From assembly GCA_903930195.1 (NCBI GenBank), contig CAIYXH010000125.1, positions 1 through 22,100 on the forward strand: DNA of 22,100 bases. Direction: 5' to 3'. The notes beneath the pieces are model-generated. The model was not told where the DNA came from. It made no database searches and worked only from the letters and a program-made list of their open reading frames with translations. The stretch's first letter is position 1. Each line of letters starts with the position of its first letter. Source of the DNA: an uncultured Actinomycetes bacterium. Lineage in GTDB: Bacteria; Actinomycetota; Thermoleophilia; Gaiellales; Gaiellaceae. The position numbers and the translations under genes are program-made. This document shows, one piece after another, positions 19,558 to 22,100 of this stretch.

Positions 19558-21057
19558 ATGCGGGCGAAGAAACCGTTCCGGGGACGGAGTGGACTGCGTA
19601 CAGGCGCGGTCGCGTTGGCGATCGCAGTCGCCGTCGTGCTGGCGCCTGTCTCGGGCGCCGACGTCAGCGGCGTGACCGTCTCGGCCAGCTCGACGGTGCC
19701 GGGGAACGTCGCCGCGACGTGGACCTTCCAGCTCACGACGACCGTGCCGCTCACGAGCGGCGACGACGTGACGATCACGTTCCCGAGCGGGATCGACGTC
19801 TCCGGCGCGAACGGCGCCACACTCGGCGGCGCCTTCGCCGGAACCTGCGCGATGACGCCGACCCCGACGAGCGGACAGACGGTGGAAGTCGTTCTGGTAG
19901 CGGGCTGCACGCTGCCGGCCTCGGCGCCCGCGACGATCGCGCTGGGCGGAATCAACCCGACCGCCGGTACCTATCCCACGAGCGGCTTCCAGATCGCCAC
20001 GACGGAAGAGACGACGCCGGTTGCCGCGACGGGCAGCGACATCGTGATCACCGGCGGCGGCGGTGGTGGCGGTGGTGGCGGTGGTGGTGGCTCGACCGCG
20101 GTCACGGGCGTCACCTTCTCGGGCTCGGCGACGACTGCGGGAGCGAGCAGCACCTGGACGGTCGGCTTCACGAGCTCGGCATCCGGCGCGCTGTTCGGCG
20201 GCGTCGGCAACGGCTACCTCGACGTCACCCTCCCGGCGGGCTTCACGGTGCCGTCGCCGAGCGTGAGCACGATGTTCGCAACAGGCTTCCTGGGGACATG
20301 TCCCGGCGTCCCCGGGCTCGTCGGCGGCCAGACGATCGAGATCGACCTCCCCACCGGTTGCGGGCTCGCGCCTTCGACTGCGGCAACCGTCACGATCGAC
20401 GGTCTCACGAATCCGGTCACCGCGAACAGCTACGGCGGCGCCACGATCGCCACGTCGGCCGACGCGACTGCGGTCTCTCCCACGAGCGGGATCACGATCA
20501 CGCCGAGCGTTCCGACGCCGACGGTCACGTCGGTCACCCGCTACGGCCCGGCCTCGACCGCGGCCAACGTGATGCTGACGGGAACGAGCTTCGGCGCGCA
20601 GACGTCGGACATCACGTCCGTGACCTACGGCGCGTCCGGCACGGGCAGCACGTGCTCGAACGTCGTCTGGGCGAGCGCGACGGCGCTGACGTGCACGGTC
20701 GGAGCCGACGTCGCCCCGGGAACGAGCGTGGTCTTCATCGTCACGGTCGAGGGCGTGGCCTCGGCGGCCTCGACGGCCTCGTACACCGGCGTCGCGGTGC
20801 CGAACGTGACGGCCGTCGCGCCCGGCCAGACGTCGACGGGCAGCCCCGTGACGATCACGGTCGTCGGCCAGAATTTCGGCGCGACCGGCGGTCATCTCTC
20901 GGGCGTGACCTTTGGCCCGACGGGGAGCGGCGGCGTCTGCGCGAGCCTGGTTTGGATCAGCTCGACGGCCATCACGTGCGTGATCTCGACGGACATCGGC
21001 GTCGGTAACGAGGTGCGGTTCATCGTCATGGTCGACGGCGTCTCGTCGGCCGCGTAG
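19558..21057 (+). CDS. secreted surface protein with duplicated beta domains and two IPT/TIG domains, ended by an in-frame TAG
   Basis: The visible product is 499 residues. A signal peptide (hydrophobic core about 16-33, cleavage near SGA-DV) is followed by two copies of one beta-sandwich domain (about 35-165 and 181-315; GVTVSASSTVPG versus GVTFSGSATTAG, and DVTITFPSG versus YLDVTLPAG). These are joined by a 13-Gly linker (166-178). Two IPT/TIG immunoglobulin-like domains follow (about 319-411 and 412-499; VTSVTRYGPASTAANVMLTG versus VTAVAPGQTSTGSPVTITVVG). Composition is Thr/Ser/Gly/Val-rich with few Lys, as in extracellular adhesins. The frame stops at TAG 21055-21057 but stays open beyond it to the window end, encoding Cys-rich repeats. 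The full protein was probably much longer. The ATG at 19558 has only a weak purine-rich site upstream. Confidence 0.85.
   Translation: MRAKKPFRGRSGLRTGAVALAIAVAVVLAPVSGADVSGVTVSASSTVPGNVAATWTFQLTTTVPLTSGDDVTITFPSGIDVSGANGATLGGAFAGTCAMTPTPTSGQTVEVVLVAGCTLPASAPATIALGGINPTAGTYPTSGFQIATTEETTPVAATGSDIVITGGGGGGGGGGGGGSTAVTGVTFSGSATTAGASSTWTVGFTSSASGALFGGVGNGYLDVTLPAGFTVPSPSVSTMFATGFLGTCPGVPGLVGGQTIEIDLPTGCGLAPSTAATVTIDGLTNPVTANSYGGATIATSADATAVSPTSGITITPSVPTPTVTSVTRYGPASTAANVMLTGTSFGAQTSDITSVTYGASGTGSTCSNVVWASATALTCTVGADVAPGTSVVFIVTVEGVASAASTASYTGVAVPNVTAVAPGQTSTGSPVTITVVGQNFGATGGHLSGVTFGPTGSGGVCASLVWISSTAITCVISTDIGVGNEVRFIVMVDGVSSAA
20053..20094 (+). repeat. GGC/GGT codon run encoding a 13-Gly linker
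   Basis: A run of thirteen consecutive Gly codons alternating GGC and GGT joins the two homologous beta domains of the surface protein. Such tracts are prone to slippage, so their length may vary between strains. Confidence 0.85.
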
Positions 21058-22100
21058 TCGGCGACGTTCAAAAGGATCCAGCGCACCTGCGATCCGGGCA
21101 GCTTCCTCGTCGGAGACGACTGCATCGCCGTTGCGGCCGGGTACTACTTCGACGGCTCGGCCGCGAAGCCGTGCCCCGCCGGTACGTTCTCGCCGGCCGC
21201 GGGCGTGACTGCCTGCACGGCCGTTCCCACGGGTACGTTCTCGCTCGCCGGCGCGGCGCAGGCGACACCGTGCGCGGCGGGAAGCTACGCCGACGTGACC
21301 GGGCTCGCGTCCTGCAAGGCGGCGCCGCCGGGGAGCTACGTCGCGACCGCCGGCCAGACGCGGGCGACCGTGTGCTCGGCGGGAACGTATGCCGACGGCT
21401 CGGGCCTGACGGCATGCAAGCCGGCGCCGAAGGGCACCTTCGTCTCGGGTTCCGGCAAGTCGGCGGCGACGAATTGCAGCCCGGGGTCGTACGCGGCTGG
21501 CACCGGGGCTACGGCGTGCGAGAGTGCGCCGTCGGGGACGTATGTCGCACTGGCCGGGCAGTCAGCGGCGACGCCGTGCGCCGCAAGGTCGTTCTCGGAC
21601 GGAGGAGGGACGATTGTCTGCAAGCTCGCAACTCCCGGCAGCTACGTCCCGGCGGCAGGGGCGGGGGGCGCGTTCTTCTGCCACTCGGGGTCCTATACCG
21701 ACGCCAAGGGGCAGACGGCCTGCACGCTCGCGTCGAAAGGAACCCACGTTCCGGACGAGGACCTTGCGTTGGCGATGCCGTGCGCCGTGGGGACGTACGC
21801 GGACGTGACGGGCCTCAAGGCGTGCAAGGTCGCCCCGAAGGGAACGTATGTCGCTGCCAAGGGAGCCTCGTCGGCCATCGATTGCGGCCCGGGGACGTTC
21901 GCTTCAGCCATGGGATCGTTCTCCTGCAGCCCGGCGCGCGTCGACCACTTTGTGAGCAGCTCGGGCGCGACGATCGACGTAGCGTGTCCGTCCGGGAAGA
22001 GCACGAACGGCACGACCGGCGCGACGCAGTGCGTGAAGCCTGTCGCGCTCGCGGGTCCCACGGCGAGCGCCAAGGCCGGCACGCAGCAGGCCACCACGAC
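21058..22100 (+). pseudogene. downstream in-frame continuation of the surface protein: Cys-rich repeat region, 3' end outside the window
   Basis: After TAG 21055-21057 the same frame stays open for 347 codons to the window edge. It encodes GCC2/GCC3- or ephrin-receptor-like cysteine repeats of pattern C-x2-G-[ST]-[YF]-x8-C-x4-[PK]-G-[ST]-[YF]-V-x10-C. It has no signal peptide of its own, and its first conventional start is GTG 21205, in the middle of the first full repeat. A Cys-rich extracellular module cannot be exported without the upstream signal peptide. The region is therefore best read as the lost C-terminal half of the preceding gene, unless the TAG is read through or is a sequencing error. 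The 3' end is not visible, so whether the downstream part is decaying cannot be judged; within the window it has no further stop or frameshift. Confidence 0.7.
21172..21984 (+). repeat. tandem 99/102-bp repeats encoding Cys-rich modules
   Basis: Repeat units begin with the Cys codons at 21172, 21271, 21373, 21475, 21577, 21679, 21781 and 21883. The first is 33 codons and the rest exactly 34. A ninth, diverged unit begins at 21985 and an 84-bp degenerate unit precedes at 21088. The second Cys is always 14 residues after the first in units 1-8. DNA identity between units is moderate, so this is an old protein-level repeat under spacing constraint. Confidence 0.85.

Noticed and set aside
19102..20895. 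Minus-strand open frame of 597 codons opposite the GNAT gene, tRNA-Glu and surface protein
   Set aside because: It crosses a tRNA gene on the opposite strand and is Arg/Asp low-complexity, a typical GC shadow.
21055..21057. Genome-wide amber recoding (for example pyrrolysine or TAG reassignment)
   Set aside because: TAG is the normal terminal stop of about a dozen well-supported genes in this window.
21172..22100. CRISPR-like interpretation of the 102-bp repeats
   Set aside because: Units are contiguous, diverged at DNA level, in frame, and encode conserved Cys positions; there are no spacers.

Overview
The window is about 70% GC with dense, short-spaced genes, frequent GTG starts and heavy use of C/G at third codon positions. 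Together with the gene content (GSII-type glutamine synthetase, GlcDEF glycolate oxidase, a ScyD/ScyE-family propeller, an IsdG/MhuD-like monooxygenase), this suggests a high-GC actinobacterium, plausibly Thermoleophilia (Solirubrobacterales/Gaiellales). That placement is inference from style and gene mix; no rRNA or marker tree is available here.

Layout. Positions 1-731 hold the 3' end of a glutamine synthetase gene, closed by a long UUCG-capped hairpin. Positions 927-2350 hold two tandem paralogous NarL/FixJ response regulators without a kinase. Positions 2356-3665 hold a divergent cell-wall pair, an L,D-transpeptidase (-) and an M15 peptidase (+). Positions 3686-8963 hold a co-directional run: glcD-glcE-glcF, a GFA-domain protein, a Na+/Ca2+-exchanger-like antiporter and a small unknown protein. 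A TetR regulator with its own promoter/operator follows (9077-9715). A cluster of palindromes and a terminator hairpin then separate it from the convergent genes that come next.

Positions 9913-12815 (-) encode a two-gene molybdenum hydroxylase (Tat-exported large subunit, 2Fe-2S small subunit) of visibly lower GC. Facing away from it, 13007-15025 (+) encodes a secreted cupredoxin-like protein without copper ligands, a c-type cytochrome lacking an obvious Met ligand, and a secreted ScyD/ScyE propeller. I infer that the two divergent units form one extracytoplasmic redox system. This is the best candidate for an undescribed system in the window.

Positions 15217-17643 hold an isochorismatase-fold protein whose catalytic Cys is replaced by Val, divergent from a MarR regulator and a 14-TM MFS exporter; a palindromic operator sits between them. 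Positions 17640-19462 hold a heme-degrading-type monooxygenase, tRNA-Lys(UUU), two small uncertain ORFs, a tandem-GNAT acetyltransferase and tRNA-Glu(UUC). From 19558 to the window end runs a large secreted surface protein: duplicated beta domains, a 13-Gly linker, two IPT/TIG domains, a single in-frame TAG, and then at least nine Cys-rich repeats of 99-102 bp in the same frame. The TAG aligns codon-for-codon with a TCG in the neighbouring IPT repeat, so the gene looks like one reading frame broken by a single-base nonsense change. No stretch longer than 300 bases lacks a gene. I saw no CRISPR array, insertion sequence, integrase or rRNA.
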